64,000 bases of DNA from Juglans regia (Eukaryota > Streptophyta > Magnoliopsida > Fagales > Juglandaceae): NCBI RefSeq assembly GCF_001411555.2, contig NC_049902.1:14470237-14534236 (forward strand), read 5' to 3'. The stretch's first letter is position 1. Each line of letters opens with the position of its first letter. A program made the position numbers and the translations under genes. The notes beneath the pieces are model-generated. The model did no database searches. It saw only the letters and a list, made by a program, of their open reading frames with translations, and had not been told where the DNA came from. Below are positions 22,491-34,330 of the stretch, piece after piece.

Positions 22491-24476
22491 TCACTTGATT
22501 AAATCAATTCTACATGCTATTAACCACTCAAATTCATGTCGTTATACCCTAAATCATTCTTTTATACCATAGTATTTTAATTGGTCCAAGAAAAATTAGA
22601 TTTCGACTTATTAGAAACCCAAACCCCAAACCAAATCCATTGAAACCCCAAATGTGGCCCTTTCAGTTAAGGCCCACGAAATTGCACCACCAAGGGATGG
22701 CTTGTAGAGGAAGTTTTCCCCACCATGAGTGTCCTTTCACTACCCAAGTCAGTCCCAAATAGTGGTTGATGGGAAGGCCAAGAGCCACCTCAACACCTTC
22801 CTCTCACACGACAGCAGCAGGCTAAAAACTTATTGACTATGGCACCTAGTTTTGCATTTGGTTTTGCTGACACCGCATCACCCAAAAGTCACTTTTACAT
22901 ATCCTCTCAACCCCAGTATAGTCTCTTGTCCATGGCCATTTCATTAGTCCTTTATCATGTTAGAAACACTTCTTGGAGAAAAATCCAAAGGAACTCTCGA
23001 CAGCTTTTATGGCCTTTATTACTCGAATTTTACAAAGATTTTTTAGGTGGGTACTTACAAATATCTTTATACATAAGTTGTTCCACTTTGAGCCTAATTT
23101 CTGTTGGTATATTTGGTGTAAGTTCACATGGACATTTGATGGGTAAAATGTATATTTAAGCATCCAGAGGTCAATCTGGGCTATAATCTAGACAGTGTTT
23201 GAATTTTTGATGTTTTTGATTAAGTTCTTGGCAAGATCTTGGTCTAAACTTTTTATTATTTATAGTTAACATGGTAATATACAATTTTGATGAAAATTTG
23301 ATGCATGTTATAAGTTTTTTATAAGAGTCTTGCATAGATCTAAAAAGTTGAAAACTGAGAGTATGAAAACAGTTTTTGTTTTGGGAAAACTTAGATCTTT
23401 TGTTATGAAAGCATGCTCCAATGAATTTTTATTCACATATGCTGCTCTTAGGACTTTTATCTATGTATTAGAATGTAATTTTGAAGATTTATGGTGTTGA
23501 TCATATCGATATGAATTTTTATGCATGCAAACGTCCGGTTAGGTCTTGTATGTGAGGCTCGCGGATGGATCTATCTTTTTATGAAGTTTTTGCCATGTGA
23601 TCTTAGGTTTGATGCTTAGATCTATTTTAGAACTTGAATATTATTAAGCATACAAGATTATTTCTTGATGGTTTACTTCATGGAAGTTTCGGATCTAATG
23701 GTTTAATAAAAAACCAAATCACATAGCACTCAGTTTTGGAGAATAGGTGCATATCGATTGTGTTGAGTATGATTTTTTTACTTTTTATGGTTTTTCTCTA
23801 AATATTCAAAGCATGATAGTCCTTAGAAATGTTTTATAAACATATTGAGAGTATGTTATTAACTTTTGAAGTTCAAGGAGTTGTTTGAAAAGGGATAGAC
23901 CATGAACATCAAGGGTTGTTCTTTGAGGTCAAACTACCTGAAGTTTTGATATGAAGGAAGTTGTTATTTTTATAATGTAAATTTTTTTGTGTTTGTTCTA
24001 GCATGTTATTAAAGCATATGATGTGATTTTTTATGTTGCATGTTTTGGTTGCATCATGAAAGATAGGGTTTGAAAAAATTGCAACAAAAATCAAGAGTTT
24101 AGCATGTTTCAGCCTATGCTTGGTTCACCTAGCTATGTTATGTTTTATAAATTTTTCTAATTAGATATTTGGATTTATGATAAACTTTACATGAAGCATG
24201 TAAATTTTATTGAGTTTTAGAGTTAGGATGTGAAATCCTTAAGTTGAGGGTAAAATAGTTATTTTACTCTAAGTTAGTAATTTTTATTTTTCTAAGTATA
24301 CTAGTAAGGAGTTTCTAACTTTTAGAAATGTCTTCTTACAGTTTCCGTTAATTCACGTATTAAATTAGTCACGCTACGCTCACTGTAAGTTAGCCTCTAA
24401 CTTACTGTCATGATATTATGCATGTGTGTTGGTAAGAGAACAGTTATTCATGTTCTTATGCTCTTATACATGTCAC

Positions 24477-24660
24477 ATTATGTTATGTTATGAAATGTTT
24501 ATCTGTTACACATTACGCTATGTCATGAAATATTTATCTGTTACATATTATGCTATATCACGAAATGTCTATCTATACACATTATACTGTCACAAAAAGC
24601 CTATTTGTTACACGATATGCCATGTCACGAAATGTTTATCCATTTCATTTTATGCCATGT
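24477..24660 (+). repeat. 35-bp minisatellite (about five units)
   Basis: Units read roughly TATGNCATGAAATGTTTATCTGTTACACAT. The GAAA landmarks at 24492, 24527, 24562 and 24629, with a diverged unit near 24595, give a spacing of 33-35 bp. Confidence 0.65.
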
Positions 24661-24984
24661 CATTCATCACACGTACATGTCACGTTACATTATGTCACAT
24701 CATATGTAATTTCATTTCATGTCACGAGTTTGGAGTTCGTCACGAAAAATAGTATTTTCAAGTCAATTGAGTTTTTTATGTTTATCACCACCCCAAGTCT
24801 TAGGATGAGATAATATCCTAGTGGAACTCCATTATTCACACTAGAGTGTCTAAACTGTTATGAAATTCTCTAGATTGACAAAGTACCGTTAACAAGCTTC
24901 AAATGGAGCCTAAGTAATTGGTCGCCGGAGCGAAGTCATGCACAAACACCAATGGTGCCAACCAAAGTTCACGTTCATGTTATA

Positions 24985-25530
24985 TCAAAGTTTTAAATAC
25001 CGTTTCGATTGTCGTTTCTGTTAAGGCACTGGAACAAAACATTTAGATACCGGTACCATTTTGGATATCGTTTCGGGATAGTCTATATAGAATAAATTAA
25101 TTATATATGTATAAATTATATTTCAAAATAATATCAATGCAAGTCTTAAAAAGTTAAAACACATATTTATAAAAGTAAACAATACTTCTAAGTTCGCAAT
25201 CCAACTATTTAAAAAAACAATCACTCATCTTCATCACGAAAAGGGGACTAGGGATTTGATTTTCAATCCTCGAGAAAAATGGATTAAAAAAAGTTAAAAA
25301 AATAGACGTTAGATATGAGAATTGGAGTGATATTTACGAAAAAATCAGAATTTTTATATTAATTACAAAAAACCACTAATTTTGGCCAGTACACCGAAAA
25401 CTGGCCAATATTTACCGAAATGCACCGGTACGACTGATATTTGACTCGGTACGAAACACATACATTTCCTATATAGGTCACTACCCCAGCATGATAATAC
25501 CAGCCAATATGACACGATATTTAAAACTGT
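24985..25530. mobile_element. TIR element (about 546 bp) with GTTATA flanks
   Basis: The left end AAAGTTTTAAATACC and right end GATATTTAAAACTGT are inverted. GTTATA occurs at 24979-24984 and 25531-25536. It lies in the middle of the LTR block where other copies are uninterrupted. The interior is AT-rich with phrases such as ACCGGTACCATTTTGG and CACCGGTACGACTGATAT but no ORF. Superfamily undetermined. Confidence 0.45.
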
Positions 25531-26754
25531 GTTATACACACTCGTGCGGGTGCAAATAAATATCACGAGATGCGTGCATTATATACTTGCAACGGATGCA
25601 GATACTCGTGGGGTGATGTGTATGTTAATGCCCTCACAACTGGTGCAGATACCTGTGATGTGATACATTATTGGCTGGGGCACACGGCTTAAGGGGATCT
25701 GTGTAGCATCCATAATTCATGTTTAATCAAGTAGTTAATATGGAAACAAGATTCCAAGTTCATGTTCAATTTCAAGTTTTCTTCAGATTCAGTTCACATC
25801 ATATTCAGTTTTCATATCACGTTATTTCACGTACAGTCCTAGTTCATGTCATGTCAGAGTTCATCTCACGTAATTGCCAAGTGACGTCATGTTATTCATG
25901 TTCACGACAGCATTCATGTTTTTACAATGATGCATGCATCTCTACACTACTAGTTAAAGTTATTGTTAACTTGCGAAATTTGTAATCATATCTCACTTGG
26001 TAGTCTCAGCTACCACCCCCCTCGAAATGGTAGATCATGTGCCAGGATTGGAAAAAGTATCGACGGTCGACTAGAGGAGATCGATTAGGTTTCAACACCA
26101 CAACGCAGAGCTTATAGCCTCGATGCTCCAGTTCATCAATAGTATGATGGCTTCCTTGGCTGAGTTGCTCAAGCTACTCGAAGGATTAGCTTAGTATATT
26201 TTTAGTAGTATTTACATGTACTTAAGGAGCGTTGTCTCCAGTACTCGTATTGTTACATATATTTGGACATAGTATTGCTCAAAAAAATATTTTTCGCTGC
26301 AAATATTGCATATTGTTAGATGAATACTAGGTGCAATACATCTTTACTTATCATGAACGGGGGCAAGTAATCTTATGTTGCATGTCCCAAAGCTTTAGAG
26401 TCTGCCAAATCCTAAGTGAAAATCTAAGGGCATCACAACATTTCTTTGGGATTTGAAAGTAGAGATCTACCCTATGCTCAGCTATCTTATATTTTTGTAT
26501 GAGGCTCATATATGCTTCTATATTCTCACACATTTATACACGTGCACAAACAATGTAAGGCCCGAAATGTAACCCCCGGCTCTTTATAAATAATATTACT
26601 AGATTATTATATTGTATATGATTGGTTGTCTTGATTGATGATGATGATGATAATATATTATATTATTATTTTATGGGAATTAGTTAGAAGAGGACAAGAA
26701 TTTGATCCCTTGGCTACACCTTAGACCTATAATACGTCCTTAGATAATTTTCAC

Positions 26755-28520
26755 TTTTTTTTTCTGAAAATGTCAAATATCGATCATTAGAGCAAATGCT
26801 GAATACATGAAGGATAGTCCTCAATGAGAATACAGTCCTCCAAGCAGGTCAGGGCAAATTTTGCTAAAACATGGGCAATTACATTGATTTCCCTAGGAAC
26901 ATGTTGGATAGACCATCCACGAACCTTGGATAATAACACCTTGATGTCTCTAATAACCATACCAGTTGAACTCCAACTCTCCTTTCCTTGTTGGACAGCC
27001 TTCACCACACCAAGAGAGTCCCCTTCTAAGATGAACTGGTGTAATCCCAATTCAACACACAAAGAGGCTATGATCAGGAGTTAAGGGAATAGTTGAGCAT
27101 AAAGAGGCTATGATGTTACCATCTGAATCCCTGATAATCACACCAATTCCCAATCTCGAGTTACATTTATCTATGGCTGCATCCCAATTAGCCTTAAAGA
27201 ATTTTGTTGGAGGGGCAAACCATTGTGTGATATGAGGCACCTGGACCTTAATCCTTTTTTCCGAGTTCTCTAGCCAAGTGCCAATGGCATTCAGCTCAGC
27301 AAGGACCTGTTTAGACACTTGGATGGGAGGGTGAAAATGCTTCTCAAATAGCCAAGAATTCCTTTTGTGCCAAACAGCTTTAGCAGTAACAGTTATCTCT
27401 ATAAGTTCTAACAGTTATCTCTATAAGTTCCAATGGGGATAGTTGATCCAACATTGGCATCAAAATTTCTTTGAAGGAACCATCCTGCATACATAGTTTT
27501 TGTATCCTTCTAGAGCTCATAGACCACACATCTTGGGCTGCCGAACAAGTCCAGAAAGCATGTGCAACTGATTCAGGATGCATAGAGCAGATAGGACAAA
27601 GTGGAGACTCCACCACCTTTCTCTTGTGCAAGTTGAGATTAGTGGCAAGAGACTCACTAGCTGCTCTCCACAGAAAATATTTCGTGGCTGGGGGTGCCTT
27701 GATACCCCAAATCTTCTTCCAAAAGTTCGAGCTGATTGAGTGCCCTGATGGTTGTCCCAGTTTATTATCCTTCATGGTGCCCTGTAGTTGATATGCACTC
27801 CTCACCGAAAATTTACCATCTGCTGAGCATCTCCAAGTAAGCATATCATGGCTCCTACAAGGACTAATGATCATCTTACTTATTAGATCAACCTCAAAAG
27901 TTGAGAAAATGGCATATATGAGAGAAAGATCCCATTGCATTGTAGCTGGGTTAATTAGCTCAGAAACATAAGCCTCACTGTTCAGTATGCTTACTGGAGA
28001 TTGAATTCTAAAAGTTGATGGGCAAGTGAGCCATTTTATCATGCCAAATTTTGATCTTTTTCCCGTCACCTACTCTCCATAGTAAACCCTCAGAGAGAAT
28101 GGGTCTTGCTGAGAGGAAGCTCCTCCATACAAATGAGTCATTAGCTCTTGGTTTAGCTGAAAGGAAATCTGAGTTGACAAAATACTTGGCCTTGAGCACC
28201 TGGGCAGCAAGAGAAGTAGGATTTTGAAGAATCATCTAGCCTTGTTTAGCCAATAAGGCTAGATTAAAATGTTCAAATTCTCTAAAACCTAAGCCCCCTC
28301 TAGGTTTGGGTTTACCAAGGGCCTGCCAACTCAACCAGTGGATTTTTTAACTATTATCCTTTTGACCCCACCAAAAGGACTGCAGCAGCATGTGGTTGAG
28401 ACTCCTTATAATGGTCTTTGGTAGTACTTTGAAGATGTCCATGTTATATGTAAGGATTGACTGCAGGACAGCTTTTAGCAAAGTTTCTTTCCCTACTTCA
28501 GACAAAACAATTTTTTTTTT
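26755..28520 (-). pseudogene. 5'-truncated LINE: ORF2 C-terminal half
   Basis: The minus strand begins within the region after the RT core (SEVGKETLLKAVLQSI near 28490, then FWWGQKDNS). It continues through SLAAQVLKAKYF and WRVGDGKKIKIWHD, a zf-RVT domain (PATKYFLWRAASESLATNLN near 27690; CPICSMHPESVAHAFW) and an RNase H-like domain (ANWDAAIDKCNSRLG near 27200; GLHQFILEGDSLGVVKAV near 27045). The T run at 26755-26763 is the poly(A) tail. The frame shifts near 28020 and 27062, and stops lie near 28345 and 28236. The protein is closest in style to the LINE at 48 kb. Truncation at the 5' end is normal for target-primed integration. No clear target duplication was found. Confidence 0.8.
27387..27430 (-). 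repeat. 22-bp perfect tandem duplication in the LINE relic
   Basis: TAACAGTTATCTCTATAAGT.. occurs twice back to back (27387-27408 and 27409-27430). The duplication falls after zf-RVT and adds 22 bp, a frame-changing slip in an already dead ORF2. Confidence 0.85.
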
Positions 28521-28960
28521 ATCACTTGATCTCATAATAAATATTTGATATCCAACCGGTGACCAACGTACTTAAGGTCATGATGTCTGTAAATCATTAA
28601 ACATTAACCTCGTAACATAAAATAATCACAACCACTTTTCTTCTGATACACGGCCCTTAAATTGTATATTTAACCAAAGTCACGTACACAATCCCGTAAC
28701 ACATAAACCCATGGTACAGGCTCAAAAGTTATATTAAATTTTTAATTGGTGTTATAACCCATGCAAACTCTTGTGATCCATGCGAATTCGCGTAATGCAT
28801 GCAAACCCGCAACCCAGAACCGTAGATCAGCATGCATGTAACCCCCCATATTTGTTTTCATGGAACCTAATAACAAGAACCCACTAGTCGTAATACACAT
28901 GACTTCACACAACTCGTAATCCTTTTACCTGTGACCCGTACTACCTCTGAACTAATGTAT

Positions 28961-29156
28961 GATTTGGACAATGAATTGAAATGAGATGAATTGAGTTGAA
29001 AATTAAAATTTGAATAAAATATTATTATAATATTATTTTTAATATTATTATTATTATAAAATTTGTAAAAAATTAAATTATTTATTATATTTTATATAAG
29101 AATTTGAAAATTTTGTAATGATAATATGAGTTGAAATCATTTCTCAATCCAATCGG
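28961..29156 (+). mobile_element. GATGAGATG-type MITE, copy 2 (decayed)
   Basis: Starts ATTTGGACAATGAATTGAAATGAG. It has the family core TTGAATAAAATATTATTATAATATTATTTTTAAT and GTAATGATAATATGAG, and ends TTCTCAATCCAAT. TIRs are degraded and the TAA duplication is not clear. Edges approximate. Confidence 0.55.
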
Positions 29157-29247
29157 CATAAACCTTAGTGTATGCTTGAGCCGAGTGACCCATGAACTAG
29201 CTAGACCAGACCTGTTAACGCATCCACCCCTAACCTACGAGGTGCAT

Positions 29248-29271
29248 GAGAGAGAGAGAGAGAGAGAGAGA
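29248..29271 (+). repeat. (GA)n microsatellite
   Basis: A run of about eleven GA units just upstream of GAACGGAGACAGG. Confidence 0.85.
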
Positions 29272-31959
29272 ACGGAGACAGGTGCATGGCTGGTTCACAG
29301 TGCAGGTCTGGACAGAGGGAGGATGACGGTGCAACGAGGCTGAACCTGGGAGAGAGGTTCTTGCTCGTATGGATTGGCCGGTTTTCTGTGTGTAGAGACG
29401 GAGCACTAACCTCAAAGTGGTGCTAGCTGGTAATCTCCTCTTGTTTCAAGTGTGGTTCTGGCTTCTGTAGGATGCTTCCGACGCTTGCTAGTCTTGTTCT
29501 TTACATGTTCTTGCTTGTAGAAAAAACAGATGCTTGATGGTACTGTGGTCGACGACGCTGATTGGGTGGAGGTAATGTGTGGAGGATGAGATCACCGTGC
29601 AGGGGTTGAAAGTGTTACGGATCATCTTGCAGTTTTCACATGTTATCGGCCGGTAGGGTGTTGGGTAACACGAGTTGGGTCCATTTTATGGGCTTGACGC
29701 ATGTGCCCGGAGGTTGTTTTGGGTCTATTTGGTCTAATGGGCTTATTTTTGGGCTTTTAAGGGTCCTCGACTCCTTTCTCTTTGTGCTCAGTAAATGGGT
29801 TGGGCCATTTAATAGACCTAACCGAATTTTTGAGCTTGCCTATAATTTTATGTAGCAAGTCACATGATAAATTGTAATGAGCCGGGTTTGAATTTAGGCC
29901 CATTAAAATTATTTTTATTTGATTTCTAATAATATCGGACCGGATTATGAGGTGGGGTTGGATTTTTATCACGTGCATATCTGCATCATACATTGCAGTT
30001 GGTAGGCGTGCTTTTGCGAGTAGTCACTAATAGAACATGAGATGCCCAATTAGTTTGGGTCTTGATGATGTGTAATGGATTGAAAGGGATAGCCATGTTG
30101 CTCATGGGCGGCCACCTTTTTTTTTTTTTTTTAGCTTTTTTGTGTTAGGACTCACTTTAAGTGCCTTCGTTTTCACAACTAGTATCTTAGGGCTTTCTAA
30201 TTGCTAGTCAAATGAAGCCTTTTTGTGATTATATCGAATATTTCAAATATTTGTTTGTGATGCATATGGCTTAGTTAATAATTGTCAAAGCTAGGTTAAG
30301 TTAGACTACAAGTGCTATACTCCATACTCTTCTCCTATTTTCCTCCCACCATGTAAGATGTGGCATATTTATCATCATTAGATGATAAAGAATCATCCAA
30401 TAAAAGATCATTCAATGATAATAAAACTAAACAAACATATAGATTAGAAAAATCTCACAAACCCAACAAAAAATCAAAACAAACTTACAAAAGTACAAAT
30501 CAACAAAATCAAGTACTAATTGCACATATCTTCATAGACTTGAATATGTGCACGTACCATTTATGCACAAACCCACGAGCCACGGTTGTGGTCATAGGTC
30601 ACACAAATATGTGCATATATCTTCAAAGATTTGTGGGCAGATCTATATGGCCAATGGTAGCCATGGTCGTGGTTGTGTGTCATTAAATTCACAAACTTGT
30701 CACCCACAGTCGCAGCCACCAACAATGGGTCTCAAACAAAATATGACCTACGACAATAAAAGGAGCGTAGAAGCTGGCTTAGAAGAGGAGGAGAAGAAGA
30801 ACAAAAATGAGTGAGAAGAGAGGATAGTGGCCACTGAGGTGTGGAAGCCTCAAAGAAAGGGGGAGAAGAGAAGAGTATGGGAGGATGGAAGCTGAGAATG
30901 AGAAAAATGATAGGGGAGAGGAAAAAAAATGATATTTATAGTTAAGGATTCATTTCTAATATATATGATATTATGATTTATATTATTATATTATTATATA
31001 TTTAAACGTATATATATAAAATATGCTGGGCTGGTTTGGACCCAGCCTGAGTTCCGTTCCTCAACTCTTTATAGCGTGCGAATTGAGTGTGCAGGTAGAT
31101 GTCCACGCCTGCCAGTGGCAAGGGCCGAACCGAGGGGTAGGGAGACGGGCGGGCCGGATGTTGGGCCTCACCCACCACCGGTACCATTGGCCTCCATTTG
31201 ATTCAACTTTCTACGACTCCAATTTCAATGCCTTTCTAGTATTTTTAGTAGGGCTGTTCAAAAAAACCTCTCGGTCGATTTTCTGAACCGACCCGACCTG
31301 AAAAACCCGATCCAGTTGAGGTAAAAAAGGGAACCGGTTAGCCGAACCCGTTTTCTTTTTTAAACGGTTAATACCCGATACCTGATTTATATAAAAACCT
31401 AATTGATTTTACCCTACCTGATATCAATAAGGCAGTAACACTCCTCTCTCTCGCTCGACGGCTCACTCTGCAGCTCTCAATCACTCTCTCCATCACAGCT
31501 CTCAATCATCTCTCTGTTGCAGCTTTACTCTCTCCCTCTCAACAATCTTGCAATCACATCTGAAGGCTGCTATTTCTGCCATCTTGCCAAAGCTTTCTGG
31601 ACTCGTGAGGCACGCATCTGGAGCCATCTGAGGTACTTTGGGTTCATTTTCTTTTTGGGTTGATTTTCGTTTTCTTAAAAAACAAAAGTAATGGGAGACG
31701 GAACTCATGCATCATTCAATCAGTTTTAGTGCCACCTTTTCCAACGCTTCCTTTGTAATAAACTAGTGACTTCTTGAGACCAATGCATTCTTGAGCACTT
31801 CCTTCAACATGAGAATAAATTATAAAATCCTAGGTCTTATGATGTTGGTTGTCTGAATGATGCTCTCGTATTCTTTTTGAAAAATTAATTTTTAAAAAAT
31901 CAAATTAATTAACATTATAAACTAAAAAATAGAAAAATATTCAGAAAAATGAAAACTTA

Positions 31960-32157
31960 CTGTGTTTAGATATTGAACTGAGTTGAGTTGAGTTGAGTTG
32001 AGATTATAAAATATTGTTAGAATATTATTATTTATTATTATTATTATTTTAAAATTTGAAAAAGTTGAATTGTTTATTTTATTTTGTGTTGGGAATTAAA
32101 AAACGTTATAATGATGAGTTGAGATAAGTTAAGATGATTTTAAATTCCAAACCAAGC
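31960..32157 (+). mobile_element. GATGAGATG-type MITE, copy 3
   Basis: Starts TGTGTTTAGATATTGAACTGAGTTGAG. The core is ATAAAATATTGTTAGAATATT, then GAAAAAGTTGAATTGTTTAT and TATAATGATGAGTTGAG, ending TTCCAAACCAAGC. Same layout as the better copies. TIRs partly eroded. Confidence 0.6.
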
Positions 32158-32791
32158 TATTATTAGAAAATTATAAGAAAAAGAAAAAAAATAATTTGAG
32201 AAGAAAATGAAAAAGGAAAATAATGTAAAAAGAACATAATAAATAATTATAAAAACTAATGCACAATGGGTCGCCCTTGTGTGTTGTAAAAAAAAAATTC
32301 AAAAAAAAAAAAGGGTTGGAATACCCGTTTCTTCCGAAATTTTGGGTCAAGTATTCGAGTAAACGGGTGAACGGAAACATCATTGAATCGGGTCGGGTCA
32401 GACTGTCAATTTTCGGGCCAGGTCAGATCGGGTGAACATTTATAAGTTTTAGCTAAAGTAGAAATAAAGAAATAATTAAAAATGTCATTTTAGTAGTTTA
32501 ATCAAACTTATATAACTGATCTATGAGGGATGTCTTTAAAATAAATTAATTTGAGAAGTGATATAGTTACAAAAAAATTTTATAAAAATAAGCTCGCAAA
32601 CTGGCGTGACTTAGTGTGATACGTTAGATATATTTTATAATAAAAATAATTTTATAATATAAAGTATCAAATCAAATCAAATCAGTTTACGAATTTACTC
32701 TTATGACTAAAGCATTTCAATTAACTAATCTATGCCTTATTGGCTAAACTTTTAAAGGTAAACACTGCTAAGTAAGACTTTTTGAGACTTA

Positions 32792-33016
32792 GGTGCTCTT
32801 TGGATAGTGAGTTGAGATGATGTGATGTGAGATGAATTGAGATTAAAGTTGAAAGTTGAATAAAATATTATTATAATATTATTTTTTAATATTATTATTA
32901 TTTTGATATTTGAAAAAGTTAAATTGTTTATTATATTTTATGTGAAAATTTTTTAAAGTTGTAATGATAAGATGAAATGAAATTAGATGAAACACTTTCA
33001 CTATCCAAATGAAGCC
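32792..33016 (+). mobile_element. GATGAGATG-type MITE, copy 4 with TTA duplication
   Basis: The ends GGTGCTCTTTGGATAGTGAG and CACTATCCAAATGAAGCC form a TIR. TTA flanks at 32789-32791 and 33017-33019. The core is the same as the 61627 copy (GTTGAATAAAATATTATT; GAAAAAGTTAAATTGTTTAT). Confidence 0.75.
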
Positions 33017-33371
33017 TTAATCAGGTTCAAAATGAAGCAATGCATTTCATCCTGGGTGGCTTAAACACGAAAAGTGGCTTGGAAGAAGTATTCGCACATA
33101 ACACAACGTTACATTCACTTACGATAGTTTCTCTATTTCTTGTTTTGTTTTTGTAGCTTTATTAGAAGTGAAAACCGACGTCATCGGCGCGATTTTTGGG
33201 CAAAACCGACGCTGACCGACGTCTTAAAAAATGGGGGAGGGGCCGACCGTAACCGGTCGAGGGTGAGGAGGACACCAATCGAGGCGGTTCTCTACCGGGT
33301 CTCGGTCGACATCAGTTCTTTGGCAGTTCTACTGAGAGAATAATGAGAGAGAATGAGAGAGGGAGAGATGC

Positions 33372-33374
<3 letters not shown>

Positions 33375-33428
<54 letters not shown>
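33375..33428 (+). repeat. (GA)27 microsatellite
   Basis: About 54 bp of uninterrupted GA, the longest dinucleotide repeat in the window. It makes the short Glu/Arg-rich reading frame over this stretch spurious. Confidence 0.95.
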
Positions 33429-33430
<2 letters not shown>

Positions 33431-33481
33431 ACAGAGGAGAGTTCGGGAAGAAGACGATTCGGGAAGAAGAAGACTCTTATC

Positions 33482-33673
33482 GAAACGACGTCGTTTCACT
33501 TAAGTTTAAGTGGAACGGCGTCGTTTCAGACTTATTATTTTTTTCTTACGTCCTTAATAAAACGACGCCATTTGGTTTAATGCCAAACGGCGTCGTTTCC
33601 AATATCTGTTGTAATACTTATTAACTAAAACGACGTCGTTCCATTTAAACTTAAGTGGAACGGTGCCATTTTG
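33482..33673. repeat. Cluster of GACGYCGTTT palindromes, duplicated 45-bp block
   Basis: Six AACGACGTCGTTT-like motifs (33482, 33513, 33558, 33585, 33627, 33658). The first is a perfect 16-bp palindrome. A block of motif, TTAAGTTTAAGTGG, motif occurs at 33484-33528 and again at 33629-33673, spacing 145 bp. It is CpG-rich in an AT-rich setting. Function unknown. Confidence 0.7.
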
Positions 33674-34330
33674 ATAAGGGTATATTAAAAAAAAAAAGAT
33701 TTTATTATATCGGTCGGTTCAGCAGTCTGGTCCAGCTTCAAACCGAGACCGAACTACTGAATGTCGGTTTCTTGAAATTTCCATCGTACGCCGACCGGTT
33801 CTCCATCGGTTTCGGCCGGTTCCTAATGCGACTGGTCAGTTCGCATCGGTGGCGGCCGGTGCTGTCGATTTTTGTACAGCCCTAAGCTTTATAGTAATGA
33901 CCCCTTTTTATAAAAGAATTTCAAAATAGTATTTATAAATTAATATAATTTAACGTGACATATTGACAGAGTCGACTTTTAAGACAAAATTTAAGTGAGT
34001 AATTCGTAATTATAATACAATAAAATATAAAATATTATATAAAATATTTTCAAAATTGTCAATAAAATAAATTTTTACTTAAAATCTTTAATAATTTTTT
34101 TTTAATTTATATTTAATACAACAACTTAAAATGAGGTCTCGATGCAAATTTTGTACTTCAATTTAGTAAGATCTTAAAAAATTTATTTTAAAATATAAAT
34201 AATTCATTGTATTAAATATTAAATTTAATATTATGGGGCCTTGCACATATTAAAAAATATGAAAATTATTTAAAATCTGATTTAATGAAATGATTTTTAT
34301 TTTTTTTTCATAAAAAAAAAAATACCTTAC

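Larger units (their letters stand above)
22491..26437 (+). mobile_element. Forward LTR (about 3.9 kb), ends GGGCATCACA
   Basis: This is a non-coding region with the LTR layout seen elsewhere in the window. The G-block at 24790-24960 (GGATGAGATAATATCCTAGTGG, ACACTAGAGTGTC, CAAATGGAGCC, GGAGCGAAGTCATG) matches 1000-1110. The terminus TCTAAGGGCATCACA at 26437 matches the 22064 start in inverted form. It contains a roughly 35-bp minisatellite and a TIR element. The 5' limit is a guess. Small ORFs (22833, 24426, 25719) show no domains, and those at 24426-24813 lie in the minisatellite. Confidence 0.45.
28521..31249. other. Intergenic stretch without recognisable gene
   Basis: No ORF here has family features. 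It contains a decayed MITE (28961-29156), a (GA)n tract (29248-29271), a T14 run near 30118-30132, and AT-rich spacer. ORFs of 70-108 codons (29131, 29640, 30360) lack domains and are treated as chance. Confidence 0.5.
31250..33883. mobile_element. Region bounded by inverted AGGGCTGT[T/A]CAAAAA termini
   Basis: The left edge reads AGGGCTGTTCAAAAAAACC and the right edge TTTTTGTACAGCCCT, inverted copies of one terminus. Both are followed inward by family-specific GAACCG/CCGGTT-rich sequence (ACCGACCCGACC; CGGCCGGTTCC). Inside there is a CT-rich leader-like block (31440-31620), two MITEs, a (GA)27 tract and a GACGYCGTTT cluster. It could be one large element or two elements back to back. No 8-bp or other duplication is convincing (TTAGT against AAGCT). 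No transposase ORF. Confidence 0.35.

Noticed and set aside
24426..24813. Two overlapping Cys/His-rich ORFs (108 and 87 codons)
   Set aside because: The composition comes from the 35-bp minisatellite. Regular Cys/His spacing is repeat-driven, not a zinc finger.
33353..33580. ORF with a long Arg-Glu repeat
   Set aside because: Produced by the (GA)27 microsatellite.
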